Source: Pirellulales bacterium
Lineage (GTDB): Bacteria; Planctomycetota; Planctomycetia; Pirellulales; Lacipirellulaceae
DNA length: 41,748 nt
Assembly: GCA_020849945.1 (NCBI GenBank)
Contig: JADZFK010000038.1
Location: 1-41,748, forward strand
Direction: 5' to 3'
Positions 22,670 through 31,685 of the stretch are shown piece after piece (position 1 is the first letter of the stretch; each line of letters opens with the position of its first letter). Under the pieces are notes generated by a model. That model was given only the letters and a program-made list of their open reading frames with translations, was not told the origin of the DNA and ran no database searches. Made by a program: the position numbers and the translations under genes.

Positions 22670-25627
22670 TTAGGCCATTCGAGCTAACTCGGGTTGATCC
22701 TGGTATAGTTCGGCAAGCGAGCATCGTTGGCGTACCATCGTCATGAGAGCGGATACATCGAGGATCAGCGAGACGCGGCCGTCGCCGAGGATGCTTGCTC
22801 CGGCGATTCCATCCACGTTTTCAAAGTTCTCTTCCAGCGACTTGATGACGACATCTTGTTCACCGAGAAGATCATCGACCGTGATGGCCAGTTCATGGCC
22901 GTCGTGACCCACGATTACCAGTGTTGTCAGCGACTTGGCCTCGCGTGGCGGAGTGGCGGGACGTTCCCAAGCGAAGACATCTCCCAATTCCACGACGGAG
23001 ATGATGCGATTGCGGACCCTGGCGGTGACTTGTCCTTGCACGGTCGGCAGCGACTCGTTGGAGATTTGAACGATTTCCAGGATGGATTCGACGGGGATCG
23101 CATACACTTCGTCATCGACGACCGTCAACAAGCTGGGAACAATCGCCATGGTGAGCGGAAGTTTGATCTCGAAACGGGTTCCCTGCCCCGTTTCGCTCAG
23201 CACTTCGACGACGCCGTTGAGTTGTTCGATTTTGGATAGGACGATATCCATACCCATGCCGCGGCCAGAGACTTCGGTGATGCGTTCGGCCGTGCTGAAA
23301 CCGGGCTTCCAAATGAGTTGGTAGAGCTGCTGAGGGGTCATGCGTTCGGCCTCGGCCTGAGTGATAAGCCCCTTGGCAAGGCCTTTGTTGCGGATGCGAT
23401 CGGCATCGAGTCCGCGGCCATCGTCGGCGATTTGGAGGACGATGCGGTTGCCCCGTTGAAACGCGTTGAGCGTGATCGTGCCATGCGGTGGTTTACCGGC
23501 GGCCACACGCTGCTCGGGGACTTCGATGCCGTGGTCGGCCGCGTTACGAATCAGATGAATGAGCGGGTCGCCCAGTTCATCGATCATGCGTTTATCGAGT
23601 TCGGTGTTCTCGCCGTAGATAAGGAGTTCGATTTGCTTGTGGTTATCGCGCGAGAGATCGCGAACGACGCGTTTGAATCGCGTGAACAAAGGCCCGATGG
23701 GCACCATCCGCGTATCCATGACCGTCGATTGGATGCCGTCCGACACGCGGCCCAGTTGATGCACGGCCTCGTTCAGTTCGTTCACCGTGCCGCGAAGCGT
23801 GGTCAGCTCCCCGAGTTCCTTTTGAAGGTGCTTCAGGTTATTCGCTAACTTCATGGTGAGCGCGCGCAGGTTGTCGGTATCCAACGCTTGGGCTTTTTGA
23901 AAAGAATCTTGTAGCGCCATGGAAAGTTGGTTGACCGTATCGGTCGCGGTCGAGGCGCAGTGGAGCGTGGATTTCAGGTGCGAAAGGTTCTTGAGTTGTG
24001 TGTTGATCTGGGCGAATCGAGCCTTATTGATGACCAACTGGCCTGCCAAACTCATGAGCTGATCGAGCCGATCGATATCGACGCGCAGAGTTTCCGCGGG
24101 TTTGTTCTTGGCGGTCGTTGCGGCGGAATCGATTCGGGAACCTTCGCTGCCGTTGGCTTCTCCAATCGGGCCGGGCGTACTTTGCCGCGGGCTTGCATGA
24201 TCCACCGGGCTGGTGGTGGCCAGCGGGGCAGGAGAATCTCCGGGTCCCTTCGCCTGAGACGGCGAGATCGCATTTGTATCCTGAGTTTCGTTTTGCGGGC
24301 TGGAGTTGGCATCGGGGTTGAGAGCTTCGAGCCTTATGTTGGCCACGCCTTGAATCAGGAGACTTGCTTGCAACATTTCCTCCGTGATTTCCGTTACGAT
24401 GCCGAATTCGAACATGTCGAGCGAGTCGCATTGTTCGAGTTCGGCTGGCGAAGGGTGCTGGTGGAAAAGCTCGCCGAGGTGAAGCAGCTTTTCCATGAGC
24501 AGGCAGGCCTTCAGGCCAGCCAGGTCGAGTTTAGGTTCGAACGCGACTCGCCCCGCAAAACCGGGTTTGTCGTCGGGGGCGGCTCGATGAATGGCGCTCA
24601 AGTCGGTTGATTGAGGAGTGGCCTGTTGACCCAATCGAGCCCCCTCGGCGAGGCCGTACTTGGCGGTCTCAATCGCGTCGTGGAGTGCCTGGTAGGCGGG
24701 TTCGAGGTTGTCGTTGGAGGTGCCAGCCCCCGTTTTCATTCCGCTTACAAAGGAGCGGATGGCATCGACGGCATTCAACATGGCGTCGGTGAGAGGGCCT
24801 TCGAAGCCGCGGCCCTGGCCGCAGAGGAATTGCAAGAGGTCTTCCATCCGGTGGGCAACATGTGCCACACGAAGCAGCCCGATAGAAGCGGCGGAGCCTT
24901 TGAGCCGATGGCAAGTGGTCAAGAGCGATTGCGTGATACCGGGCCGTTCGCCCGCCAGCAATTGTTCGGAGATCTCCTCGAGTGTCTGCTCGCTTTCATC
25001 GATGAAGATGGCGATATATTTTTCGGGGATATCGGCATCATTGGTAATTTTCGAGAGCGACTCATCACGCGTAGAACAAACATGCGAGGAGTGTGCCTCG
25101 GGGCCGGCCGCGTGGGTGGTGGTAGCCGAGGCGGCCGCCATTGCCGCGATTTCCGCGGAAGATAGCGTGGCGGCCTTGTTTACGCCAGAAGCCGCGAGGA
25201 GCGATTCTATCCGCTTCAGCACGTCCGAGTATTCGACATCCTTTCCCGTGGGTTCTTGCAGCAAGGCGATCATCGCTTCGAGGCGGTCGACGCCTTGAAA
25301 CACAAGCTCGACCGCTTCGGAGGTGATGGGCAACGTGCCATTGCGTGCGGCGTCGAAAATGTTTTCAATTTTGTGTGTGAGGCCGTTGACGTTGTCGAGC
25401 CGCATCATGCCGGAAAGGCCCTTGAGACTATGGGCGGCGCGAAACATGTCGTTCAGTAGGCCCGAGTGCTTCGAGGGGTCGGGAGGGGTCGCGGCGGCAC
25501 GGATCAGCTCATCGAGACGCAACAGGCCCTCGTTGAGCTGTTGCAGCAGACCGGTCGACTCGTCCAGGAAGTCTCCCAGCAACCCGTCCATCAAGGGATC
25601 ACCAGCGCTAAGTGCATTGCTACTCAT
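22670..25627 (-). CDS. cheA: chemotaxis histidine kinase CheA with two HPt domains
   Basis: A 985-residue kinase, longer than the usual 650-700. A first HPt/P1 domain has the phospho-His in FRAAHSLKGLSGMM (about residue 67). A second HPt (about 205-310) has TCHRLKGSAASIGLLR. A P2-like region with FEPKLDLAGLKACLLMEKLL follows, then a low-complexity linker, the P3 dimerisation helix (RVDIDRLDQLMSLAGQLVIN) with an enlarged coiled insert, and the P4 ATPase (LIHLIRNAADHGIE, ADDGRGLD, SGRGMGMDIV). The CheW-like P5 domain ends the protein; there is no C-terminal receiver. It autophosphorylates on receptor command and feeds CheY, CheB and probably the extra receivers. cheR lies 18 bp upstream. Confidence 0.96.
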   Translation of the reverse strand: MSSNALSAGDPLMDGLLGDFLDESTGLLQQLNEGLLRLDELIRAAATPPDPSKHSGLLNDMFRAAHSLKGLSGMMRLDNVNGLTHKIENIFDAARNGTLPITSEAVELVFQGVDRLEAMIALLQEPTGKDVEYSDVLKRIESLLAASGVNKAATLSSAEIAAMAAASATTTHAAGPEAHSSHVCSTRDESLSKITNDADIPEKYIAIFIDESEQTLEEISEQLLAGERPGITQSLLTTCHRLKGSAASIGLLRVAHVAHRMEDLLQFLCGQGRGFEGPLTDAMLNAVDAIRSFVSGMKTGAGTSNDNLEPAYQALHDAIETAKYGLAEGARLGQQATPQSTDLSAIHRAAPDDKPGFAGRVAFEPKLDLAGLKACLLMEKLLHLGELFHQHPSPAELEQCDSLDMFEFGIVTEITEEMLQASLLIQGVANIRLEALNPDANSSPQNETQDTNAISPSQAKGPGDSPAPLATTSPVDHASPRQSTPGPIGEANGSEGSRIDSAATTAKNKPAETLRVDIDRLDQLMSLAGQLVINKARFAQINTQLKNLSHLKSTLHCASTATDTVNQLSMALQDSFQKAQALDTDNLRALTMKLANNLKHLQKELGELTTLRGTVNELNEAVHQLGRVSDGIQSTVMDTRMVPIGPLFTRFKRVVRDLSRDNHKQIELLIYGENTELDKRMIDELGDPLIHLIRNAADHGIEVPEQRVAAGKPPHGTITLNAFQRGNRIVLQIADDGRGLDADRIRNKGLAKGLITQAEAERMTPQQLYQLIWKPGFSTAERITEVSGRGMGMDIVLSKIEQLNGVVEVLSETGQGTRFEIKLPLTMAIVPSLLTVVDDEVYAIPVESILEIVQISNESLPTVQGQVTARVRNRIISVVELGDVFAWERPATPPREAKSLTTLVIVGHDGHELAITVDDLLGEQDVVIKSLEENFENVDGIAGASILGDGRVSLILDVSALMTMVRQRCSLAELYQDQPELARMA

Positions 25628-25645
25628 GTTCCGAGCCGTCTTCGG

Positions 25646-26497
25646 TTAGGTGATCTGCTTGGCGATGCGATGCAGCCAGCCTTGTTTGGAAGAAAACGTA
25701 CCGAGTAATTCGCTGACCCCCTCTGCCGCGCCCGTGATGAGATAACCGCCGGGCGCAAGGGCCTGACAGATGTTTTTCATCACTCGTGCTTTCGAGTTCG
25801 TGTCGAAGTAGATCAACACATTCTTGAGCACGATGAGATCAAACGCGGGGAGCAAAAGCGGGTCGAGCAAATTATGAGTTGAGAACGACAACCGCTTCCG
25901 CAAGGCCGGTTTGGTTGTCCACGTCGGTGCATCGGGCGATTGGTCGAAATGCTTATTGCGGACGTGTTTAGGCACCAGCCGCATGGAACGCTCGGAGAAG
26001 GTTTGTCGTTGAGCTTGGGCTATGGCGGCCGCGCCGATATCGGTGCCGATGATTTCCACGGTCCACTCGGCAAGAGGCAGCCCCTCGGCGAGGCAGCAGG
26101 CGATGGTTGCGGCTTCGTCGCCCGTGCTGCAAGCCGCCGACCACACGCGGAGGAAAGGCGGGCGTTTGCCCGCTTTAAACTGTTGAACGAGTTCGCGGGT
26201 GAAGTCGTTTTGGACCCAGTCCCAGTGGGGTTGGTCACGAAACAGATAGGTTTCGTGGGTCGTAATTTCTTGAAGAAAATGCTCCCATTCAGGGTCCTCG
26301 GGCGGCATCGCTTGAAGCTTGTTGTAGTACTCGTCGAAGTTAGAGGTATCCGTTGCGCGCAGGCGTCGCCGCAGCCGATTGGAAAGAAGCGTTGTCTTTT
26401 CGGTCGAAATGACGACGCCGATTTTCTTGTAAATCAGCTTCGCATACCGCTCCAACAGGGCGGCTGAAACTTCGTCGAGTAGTGGGGCAACCGTCAT
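25646..26497 (-). CDS. cheR: chemoreceptor methyltransferase CheR
   Basis: A 283-residue SAM-dependent methyltransferase that methylates receptor glutamates. The N-terminal helical domain (ALLERYAKLIYKKIGVVIST, LRRRLRATDTSNFDEYYNKL) is followed by TTHETYLFRDQPHW, the SAM site LRVWSAACSTGDEAATIACC, and FDLIVLKNVLIYFD, where the usual CRNV is LKNV. The end GGYLITGAAEGV matches the family. ATG at 26497 follows AAGAGG. It works opposite to CheB and CheD on the receptor encoded just upstream. Confidence 0.95.
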   Translation of the reverse strand: MTVAPLLDEVSAALLERYAKLIYKKIGVVISTEKTTLLSNRLRRRLRATDTSNFDEYYNKLQAMPPEDPEWEHFLQEITTHETYLFRDQPHWDWVQNDFTRELVQQFKAGKRPPFLRVWSAACSTGDEAATIACCLAEGLPLAEWTVEIIGTDIGAAAIAQAQRQTFSERSMRLVPKHVRNKHFDQSPDAPTWTTKPALRKRLSFSTHNLLDPLLLPAFDLIVLKNVLIYFDTNSKARVMKNICQALAPGGYLITGAAEGVSELLGTFSSKQGWLHRIAKQIT

Positions 26498-26568
26498 GCG
26501 AGACCTCTTGGGGAAAGTGGGCGCCGCCCCAACGCAGAGCGGCGTCCCACTTTCGATGTTCCAGGCGA

Positions 26569-28344
26569 CTAGACGCGAAACTTCGACACAAGTTCTCGCA
26601 AGGATGTCGCCTGGGCACCCAATTCTTGGCTGCTCGAGGCCATCTCCTCGCTGCCGGCGGCCGATCGTTCGGCCACATGGGCAACCTGCTGGATGGCCTT
26701 GGAAACTTCCGCGGCACTTTGCGCTTGCTCGATGGCTGCCGCGGCGATTTCCGTGATTTTCTTGGCGGTGGAGTCGGCACTGTGAATGATGAGCGTCAAC
26801 GATTCGCCCGTTTGCGCGCTTAGCGATGCGCCTTCGTTGACCCGTTGCGTCGATTCCTTGATCAACACCGAGATTTCCTTGGCGGCTTCGCTCGAACGCT
26901 CGGCAAGCTTGCGAACTTCGTCGGCCACAACGGCAAACCCCAGGCCATGTTCTCCGGCGCGGGCGGCTTCGATCGCCGCATTCAGCGCCAGCAAGTTCGT
27001 CTGGCTGGCAATCTCGGATATCACTTGGATGATTTCACTGATTTGCGTGGAGGAGTTTTTGATGCGGTCCATCGCTTCGGCCGACTTGCGAACCGCACTC
27101 CCGCCTTCCCCCGCCAAGGTACTCGTTTCTTGAGCGACCTTGCTGGCTTTGGTCGCGTTTTCTTTGACCGCATCGATGCTGCGACTCAGCTCCTCGATCG
27201 CGGCGCTCATCTCCTCGACCGCGGCGCTTTGGGACTGAGCACCCAGGGCAACGGCTTGTGCGCTCTCCGAGACGACCCTCGCCCCTTCGGTGAACTGGGC
27301 CGATCCCTCGACGACTTGTGTGATGACGTCGCGCAGGTCGGCCATCATTTTTCGCAAGCCGTTGGCAAGTTCCCCAACGGCATCGCTGCCCGTAACCGTC
27401 AGTTCTTTCGTCAGGTTGCCCTGTGCGGCTTCGTTGACGACGGCGAGAATGTAGTCGACCTTGCGGCAAAGTTCCTCTTGAGCGGCTCGTTCACGCTCTT
27501 CCTTGTCTTTTTGGGCTTGTTGTAATCGCTTCTGCTCGGTGATGTCGCTGGAGTACCTAACGACTTTATAGGGGTGGCCCTTCTCATCCAACAGCGCGCT
27601 GTAACGGGCCTGAATCCACACTTCCTTGCCGTTCTTGGCTACCAGCCGATACTCTCCCGATTGCGATTCGCCGTGATTTAGCTTCTCCCAAAATTGGGCG
27701 TACTCTGGCGAAGCGGCATATTTCGGGTCGACAAACATGCGATGGTGTTTATCCTTGATGTCCTCCAACGTGTACGCCATCGTTCGAAGGAAGGTTTCGT
27801 TGGCGGTGACGATCGTGCCATCGAGCATGAACTCGATGATGGCTTGCGCGGCGCTGATCGCGGCGATTTGATTGGCGTAATCGCGGTTGCGTGCTTCGAG
27901 GGCGAGCCGTTCGGTAATGACTTCCCAGGTGACCATCGGACCCAAGTACGTGCCGGCTTTGTCGTAGAGTGGCGACACGAGCAGCCGGGCTTTTTCTGGC
28001 CCGATCGCGATCTCGGCTTCGTGGGGCAGATTGCGGTCGGAACTCAACAGTTGCCGCTGCTTTTCCGGTTGCTTGTGGAAGATGTCGATGGATTGACCAA
28101 CCACGGCCTGGGCGGGCACCGGAAGGTACTGTTCCAAAGTTGTGAGCGTCTTGAGGCTTGCCGGATTCGCGTAGATGATATTCAGATCGCGGTCGGCCAG
28201 CAGGATGTTGGCGGGCGAGTTATCCGCTATGGCCTTTGCAAGGGCCAGGTCCGCGCGCAATCGGTCGAGTTCGGCCTTTGTCGATTTCCCGCGCGATGGT
28301 GTTGCGGGCTTCTTTTTTCGTCTTTCAAGTACAGAAGTTCTCAT
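26569..28344 (-). CDS. soluble methyl-accepting chemoreceptor with two PAS domains
   Basis: A 591-residue receptor with no transmembrane segment or signal peptide. A basic N-terminus ([20 protein letters not shown]) leads to PAS 1 (about 30-150, [19 protein letters not shown]) and PAS 2 (about 165-285, [20 protein letters not shown], ending [14 protein letters not shown]). A HAMP-like helix ([20 protein letters not shown]) follows, then a long coiled signalling domain whose tip is [20 protein letters not shown] and [12 protein letters not shown]. The C-terminus [10 protein letters not shown] lacks a CheR-docking pentapeptide. It probably senses an internal signal such as redox or a small molecule through PAS. 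ATG at 28344 is chosen. It is the only receptor in the window, directly downstream of cheW. Confidence 0.93.
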   Translation of the reverse strand: MRTSVLERRKKKPATPSRGKSTKAELDRLRADLALAKAIADNSPANILLADRDLNIIYANPASLKTLTTLEQYLPVPAQAVVGQSIDIFHKQPEKQRQLLSSDRNLPHEAEIAIGPEKARLLVSPLYDKAGTYLGPMVTWEVITERLALEARNRDYANQIAAISAAQAIIEFMLDGTIVTANETFLRTMAYTLEDIKDKHHRMFVDPKYAASPEYAQFWEKLNHGESQSGEYRLVAKNGKEVWIQARYSALLDEKGHPYKVVRYSSDITEQKRLQQAQKDKEERERAAQEELCRKVDYILAVVNEAAQGNLTKELTVTGSDAVGELANGLRKMMADLRDVITQVVEGSAQFTEGARVVSESAQAVALGAQSQSAAVEEMSAAIEELSRSIDAVKENATKASKVAQETSTLAGEGGSAVRKSAEAMDRIKNSSTQISEIIQVISEIASQTNLLALNAAIEAARAGEHGLGFAVVADEVRKLAERSSEAAKEISVLIKESTQRVNEGASLSAQTGESLTLIIHSADSTAKKITEIAAAAIEQAQSAAEVSKAIQQVAHVAERSAAGSEEMASSSQELGAQATSLRELVSKFRV

Positions 28345-28447
28345 AGGAGCACCTGGATGGGTATGCGAGAGGAAATTGGATCGAGCGTCGGTGAAAGGTG
28401 GGGTGGAGGACGGCAATCTAACGGAGGGTTTGCAGGATTTGATTTGT

Positions 28448-28524
28448 CAGCCCCGGCTTTGCCAGGCGTTCGTTGCATTGTCGCAATGCGTGGGTCAATT
28501 AACCCCCGGCAAAGCCGGGGGCTG
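28448..28524. repeat. REP pair (BIME-like) with central palindrome inside the chemosensory operon
   Basis: A slightly decayed REP, CAGCCCCGGCTTTGCCAGG (28448-28466), and an inverted intact REP, CCCCCGGCAAAGCCGGGGGC (28503-28522) plus TG, flank a small palindrome GCATTG-TCG-CAATGC (28475-28489). The outer ends match those of the RAYT unit at 1481-2012, as if the transposase gene were replaced by a 35-bp spacer. It lies in the 217-bp gap between cheW and the receptor gene and would fold in their shared mRNA. Confidence 0.8.
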
Positions 28525-28561
28525 AATGTGGCTTCACTTCCCGAACATCCTCATCTAACGA

Positions 28562-29065
28562 TTAAGCGGCGGTTTGCTTCGATGCGGCTATTTCTGTGAG
28601 CAAGCGGTCGACGTCCAGCAAGATCAGCAACCGCTGATTCAGCTTGGCCAGGCCGATAATGTATTCGCGCCCGACACCGGAGACCGTCGCAGGCGGCGGG
28701 ATAACATGTTCCTTCGAGATACGCAACACTTCGCTGACCGCATCGACGATGATGCCGATCGTTTTTCCCGCGACATTCATCACCATGATTCGGGTTTCTT
28801 CGTTGGCGAGTTGCTCGGCCATGCCGAATCGCACGCGAAGGTCGACGATCGGTATGACGGTGCTTCGCAAGTTGATTAGCCCCTTGATGAAAGGGGCCGT
28901 TTGCGGAACTCGAGTAATCTCTCCGACCAGGATGATTTCTTGGACCTTTGTAATTTCGATGCCGTACTCCTCATTGGCGAGACGAAAGCTGACGATCTGG
29001 ATCGTGCCCTGGGGATCGCCTTGTCGTTTTCCCAGTAGTGTCTGTGTCGATGATGGATTGTTCAT
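28562..29065 (-). CDS. cheW: chemotaxis coupling protein CheW
   Basis: A 167-residue single CheW domain: IQIVSFRLANEEYGIEITKV, VGEITRVPQTAPFIKGLINL, RSTVIPIVDLRVRFGM, MVMNVAGKTIGIIVDAVSEV, and LLILLDVDRLL. It links receptors to CheA in the signalling array. ATG at 29065 is chosen; only a weak GAAAG precedes it. It is the first gene of the chemosensory run, with the operon promoter presumably in 29066-29410. Confidence 0.94.
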   Translation of the reverse strand: MNNPSSTQTLLGKRQGDPQGTIQIVSFRLANEEYGIEITKVQEIILVGEITRVPQTAPFIKGLINLRSTVIPIVDLRVRFGMAEQLANEETRIMVMNVAGKTIGIIVDAVSEVLRISKEHVIPPPATVSGVGREYIIGLAKLNQRLLILLDVDRLLTEIAASKQTAA

Positions 29066-29410
29066 GGGCTAACTTTCTACCAATGCTCGTGGGTGCGCGG
29101 TCATGTTCAGGCCCGAGCAAGTAGGCTCGGGTGATCGGCGGCTTGAAGCGATTTCAGACGTTGTGCGCGGTCTGCCGCGCAAGGCCTCGCCACGCCTGCT
29201 GAGCCTCGGGACTGACAATAGATACCGCCAAAAACAGCTACTGCCGCCTCGTTGTGGAAAAACAACGTCGCCACGTGGTCCACCACGAGACTCGTGCACG
29301 GCTTCCCGGGCGACCTAAAGGATCTCAGGCGGCAAAACGCCGGCGCGCGGTGTGGATACGCTGATTATGCGGAATGACTTGCAGTATTTGCATTCCATCA
29401 AGGCACTACG
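29066..29410. other. divergent intergenic region upstream of cheW
   Basis: This 345-bp region lies between cheW (minus) and a lone response regulator (plus). It contains a hairpin, CCCGAGC (29112-29118), loop AAGTAG, GCTCGGG (29125-29131), which falls about 50 bases before the cheW start and so within its likely leader. No convincing promoter was identified. Confidence 0.4.
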
Positions 29411-29806
29411 ATGAAAGATGGTGAACCAGTGCATGTGCCCGGTCGGCGTATTCTTGTGGCGGATGATGCGCCCGAATGTTTGCGAATCGTTGCATGGGCG
29501 CTGAAGAAGGCTGGTATGTGGGTCGATCTTGCGGCCGATGGCATCGAGGCGCTAGACAAAATCGAAGCTTCTCGGGAGAGCCATCCCTTCGACTTGATCC
29601 TGGCGGATTGCGAGATGCCGCGCATGGGCGGGCTTCAACTGGCCCAAGTATTGCGCGCGGCGGGCATTATCACGCCGGTGGTGGCGCTGACCGGTCACAA
29701 GCAAGAATCGCTGAAAGAATCCGCGTGCGAATTTGCCGCGGTGTTGACCAAGCCCATTTCTCCCGAAACACTGATTCGAGAATGTTCGAGGATACTCGCC
29801 CCGTGA
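29411..29806 (+). CDS. single-domain response regulator
   Basis: A 131-residue receiver: RRILVADDAPECLRIVAWAL, phospho-Asp in LILADCEMPRMGG, Thr in VVALTGHK, Lys in VLTKPISPET. No output domain is present. ATG at 29411 begins 12 residues before the fold; no strong ribosome site is seen. It is divergent from cheW and so may share regulation with the chemosensory operon. Its kinase could be CheA or the hybrid kinase at 16178. Confidence 0.85.
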   Translation: MKDGEPVHVPGRRILVADDAPECLRIVAWALKKAGMWVDLAADGIEALDKIEASRESHPFDLILADCEMPRMGGLQLAQVLRAAGIITPVVALTGHKQESLKESACEFAAVLTKPISPETLIRECSRILAP

Positions 29807-29965
29807 GGGCAGGGACGACAATTGAGTGTTTCAGTTGCTTCTTAACAACAAGAACGCAAGAAAGAAAGTCGCTTGTTCGTTGGCAACGATCGCGAGAAAC
29901 CGCGATTCAGCGGGGTTTCCGTCGATTAGAATCATCGATTTTGTGCTGGGCTTTGTCTCAGAACG

Positions 29966-30064
29966 CCCCTCCCTTTTAGGGAGGGGTTGGGGGAGGGTTC
30001 GCGGATCGCGGGAATCATGGCCTTGCTCGAAACGCTACCCAAACCAGAGCTGGTTTGGTGACAA
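29966..30064. repeat. interspersed repeat with C/G hairpin, copy 2
   Basis: Hairpin CCCCTCCC-TTTTA-GGGAGGGG (29966-29986) is followed by TTGGGGGAGGGTTCG and a diverged tail ending GTGACAAA. It matches 4036-4133 in the first 36 bases and more loosely afterwards. Confidence 0.55.
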
Positions 30065-30066
30065 AT

Positions 30067-30297
30067 CCTAGTACTACAGCGCTAAGAACCAAAAAACCAC
30101 TAAGAACACGAAGGTAATCGAGCATGAATCGTAGCAGAAATGCTCGGGTGCCCCTGCGCGTTGCAACGAACAAGTTGGTTTATGGAAGATGCGAACAATT
30201 TACTCCGGCTAGTTGAGACCTGAATACCCAATTTCCTGGCTTGCTAGGTGTTCTTCGTGCCCTTTGTGGTTCATCAACCTAGCGCTGGGGTACTAGG
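30067..30297. mobile_element. foldback (MITE-like) element C
   Basis: A 231-bp non-coding element. The left end CCTAGTACTACAGCGCTAA (30067-30085) matches the reverse complement of the right end CTAGCGCTGGGGTACTAGG (30279-30297) at 16 of 19 bases. Inside each end is AACCACTAAGAACACGAAG or its diverged complement, extending the pairing to about 45 bases per arm. Both ends carry CTAG. Its architecture is like elements A and B although the sequence differs. No transposase is encoded. Confidence 0.65.
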
Positions 30298-30308
30298 CGG
30301 GCGGCCGA

Positions 30309-31175
30309 TTAGGCGCGGACAAACCGCATCAAGCGGTACGTCTTGTAACGCTCGAAATTTTCGGCGCTTCGCTCGTGGGTGAAGTATTTTTGTTTTACTT
30401 TCTCAAGTCGGCGGCGGAAGAGCCAATTGCCGAAGCGGTACAAGCGTGGAAAGGTTGCCATGCCAGCCACATCGATTTCATTCCAGATGGGCTGCAGTAC
30501 CTCGGAGAACGCGGATTCGATCACGGTGAACGTGGGCGACGTGCGCGTGGAGATGTCCTTTTCCTCGACCAGCTTGAAGGGAAATCGAGCGATGATCTCT
30601 TGAAATTCCTCCAGCCGATGTCCTCCGCTGATCGGGCTTTTCTTGTCGCCAGGCAGTCGGAAGAAATCTGAAATGATGAGTTGCCCGCCGCTGCGGAGTT
30701 GCGAAACGGCATTGGCCAAGGCCACTTCCATCTTCACATACTGGAAGCTTTCGCAAAACAGGACGACGTCGTACACCTCTGAGGTATGAAAATCTTCATA
30801 CTTACACTCGTTGATGCGTACCCGATCGCCGAGTAGCTGCTTTGCTTGGCTGTTGAGGAACTCGCTGGGGCTGACACACTCGACCCGATGACCGCGAGCC
30901 AATAAGCTCGCGGCAACCCCGCCCGCCCCGCATCCGACGTCCAAGATACTGTTGGCATCGGCCGGAATGTGGGCCAGAAGAAACCGGCAGTATTCCTCTT
31001 GAGCGCGTGGGAGGTTTCGGATGATGGGCTCCAGGCCATCGACCCAGTAACCGTAATGCAGGTCCTTGGCCCCAACGAAGTGGCGTCCGGCCAGGAAGCC
31101 GGCAACCAAGCCAACCTGCTGCCAAGCCCCTCGGTTCTTGTGGCGGCGAACTTTCGAGCGAATTAGGAGCGGCAT
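30309..31175 (-). CDS. class I SAM-dependent methyltransferase
   Basis: A 288-residue protein. Motif I is SILDVGCGAGGVAASLLARG, with motif II VYDVVLFCESFQYVKME and post-II GGQLIISDFFRLPGDKK. The N-terminus is basic (MPLLIRSKVRRHKNRGAWQQ) and contains FVGAKDLHYGYWVDG, as seen in enzymes of the cyclopropane-fatty-acid or sterol/tocopherol methyltransferase type. The C-terminal part (YRFGNWLFRRRLEKVKQKYF) is basic and helical, perhaps binding membrane. ATG at 31175 is chosen because AAGAAGG lies eight bases upstream. A small lipid or quinone substrate is plausible but not shown. Its downstream end abuts foldback element C. Confidence 0.82.
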   Translation of the reverse strand: MPLLIRSKVRRHKNRGAWQQVGLVAGFLAGRHFVGAKDLHYGYWVDGLEPIIRNLPRAQEEYCRFLLAHIPADANSILDVGCGAGGVAASLLARGHRVECVSPSEFLNSQAKQLLGDRVRINECKYEDFHTSEVYDVVLFCESFQYVKMEVALANAVSQLRSGGQLIISDFFRLPGDKKSPISGGHRLEEFQEIIARFPFKLVEEKDISTRTSPTFTVIESAFSEVLQPIWNEIDVAGMATFPRLYRFGNWLFRRRLEKVKQKYFTHERSAENFERYKTYRLMRFVRA

Positions 31176-31365
31176 AGCAGTAACCTTCTTTTCGTTCCAT
31201 GCTCTGGGAGCTACGTCGGCATCGCATGTAGTGCGATTCGCGGCACCGTGCCGTCCGATCGCCGAGGACCGAATCCGGATGCAAGCGGGCAGAGTATGGC
31301 AGATGGGCAATTCCGCTGCCAGAGCAATGCAGACCGGGGGGTCATGCTTTGCTAGCATCTTTGCT

Positions 31366-31641
31366 CTAGCCCGAATTGCTCACCACGGAGCACACAGAGG
31401 TCACGGAGAACACGCCAAGAGCCGTGTAGGCCGGATCAAGCGGCGCAGAGAGCGAACCACCACCAGCCGACTCAACCGCCGCGCTGCTCCGGCGGAACCC
31501 ACCTACGGGGCGGAATTGCCGGAACGGCGCGCCGGTCGGGTCCTACGATATTCTCGAAGCTCTCGCGCCGCTTGGTCCGGCCTACGCCTTGCTCCGTGGC
31601 TCCGTGCCTCCGTGGTTTTGATTGTGAGTAATGCGGGCTAG
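31366..31641. mobile_element. foldback (MITE-like) element B
   Basis: A 276-bp non-coding element. The left end CTAGCCCGAATTGCTCAC (31366-31383) matches the reverse complement of the right end GTGAGTAATGCGGGCTAG (31624-31641) at 16 of 18 bases. The segment TCACCACGGAGCACACAGAG and following GTCACGGAGAA is shared with element A with one change. Further in, GTAGGCCGGATCAAGCGGCG pairs imperfectly with CGCCGCTTGGTCCGGCCTAC, so most of the element can fold back. CTAG at both ends could be a target duplication or part of the termini. Confidence 0.7.
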
Positions 31642-31685
31642 AAAGCCACGTCATCGAGAGGGAGAGAGGCAAGTCTTCGTTCCCA

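Larger units (their letters stand above)
29807..30308. other. intergenic region made mostly of repeats
   Basis: This 500-bp gap contains copy 2 of the C/G-hairpin repeat (29966-30064) and, starting three bases after it, foldback element C (30067-30297), which ends 12 bases before the methyltransferase stop codon. No coding frame is supported. Confidence 0.55.

Noticed and set aside
31066-31641. A 191-codon plus-strand frame across foldback element B
   Set aside because: It is antisense to the methyltransferase start and then translates the inverted repeat element; no family.
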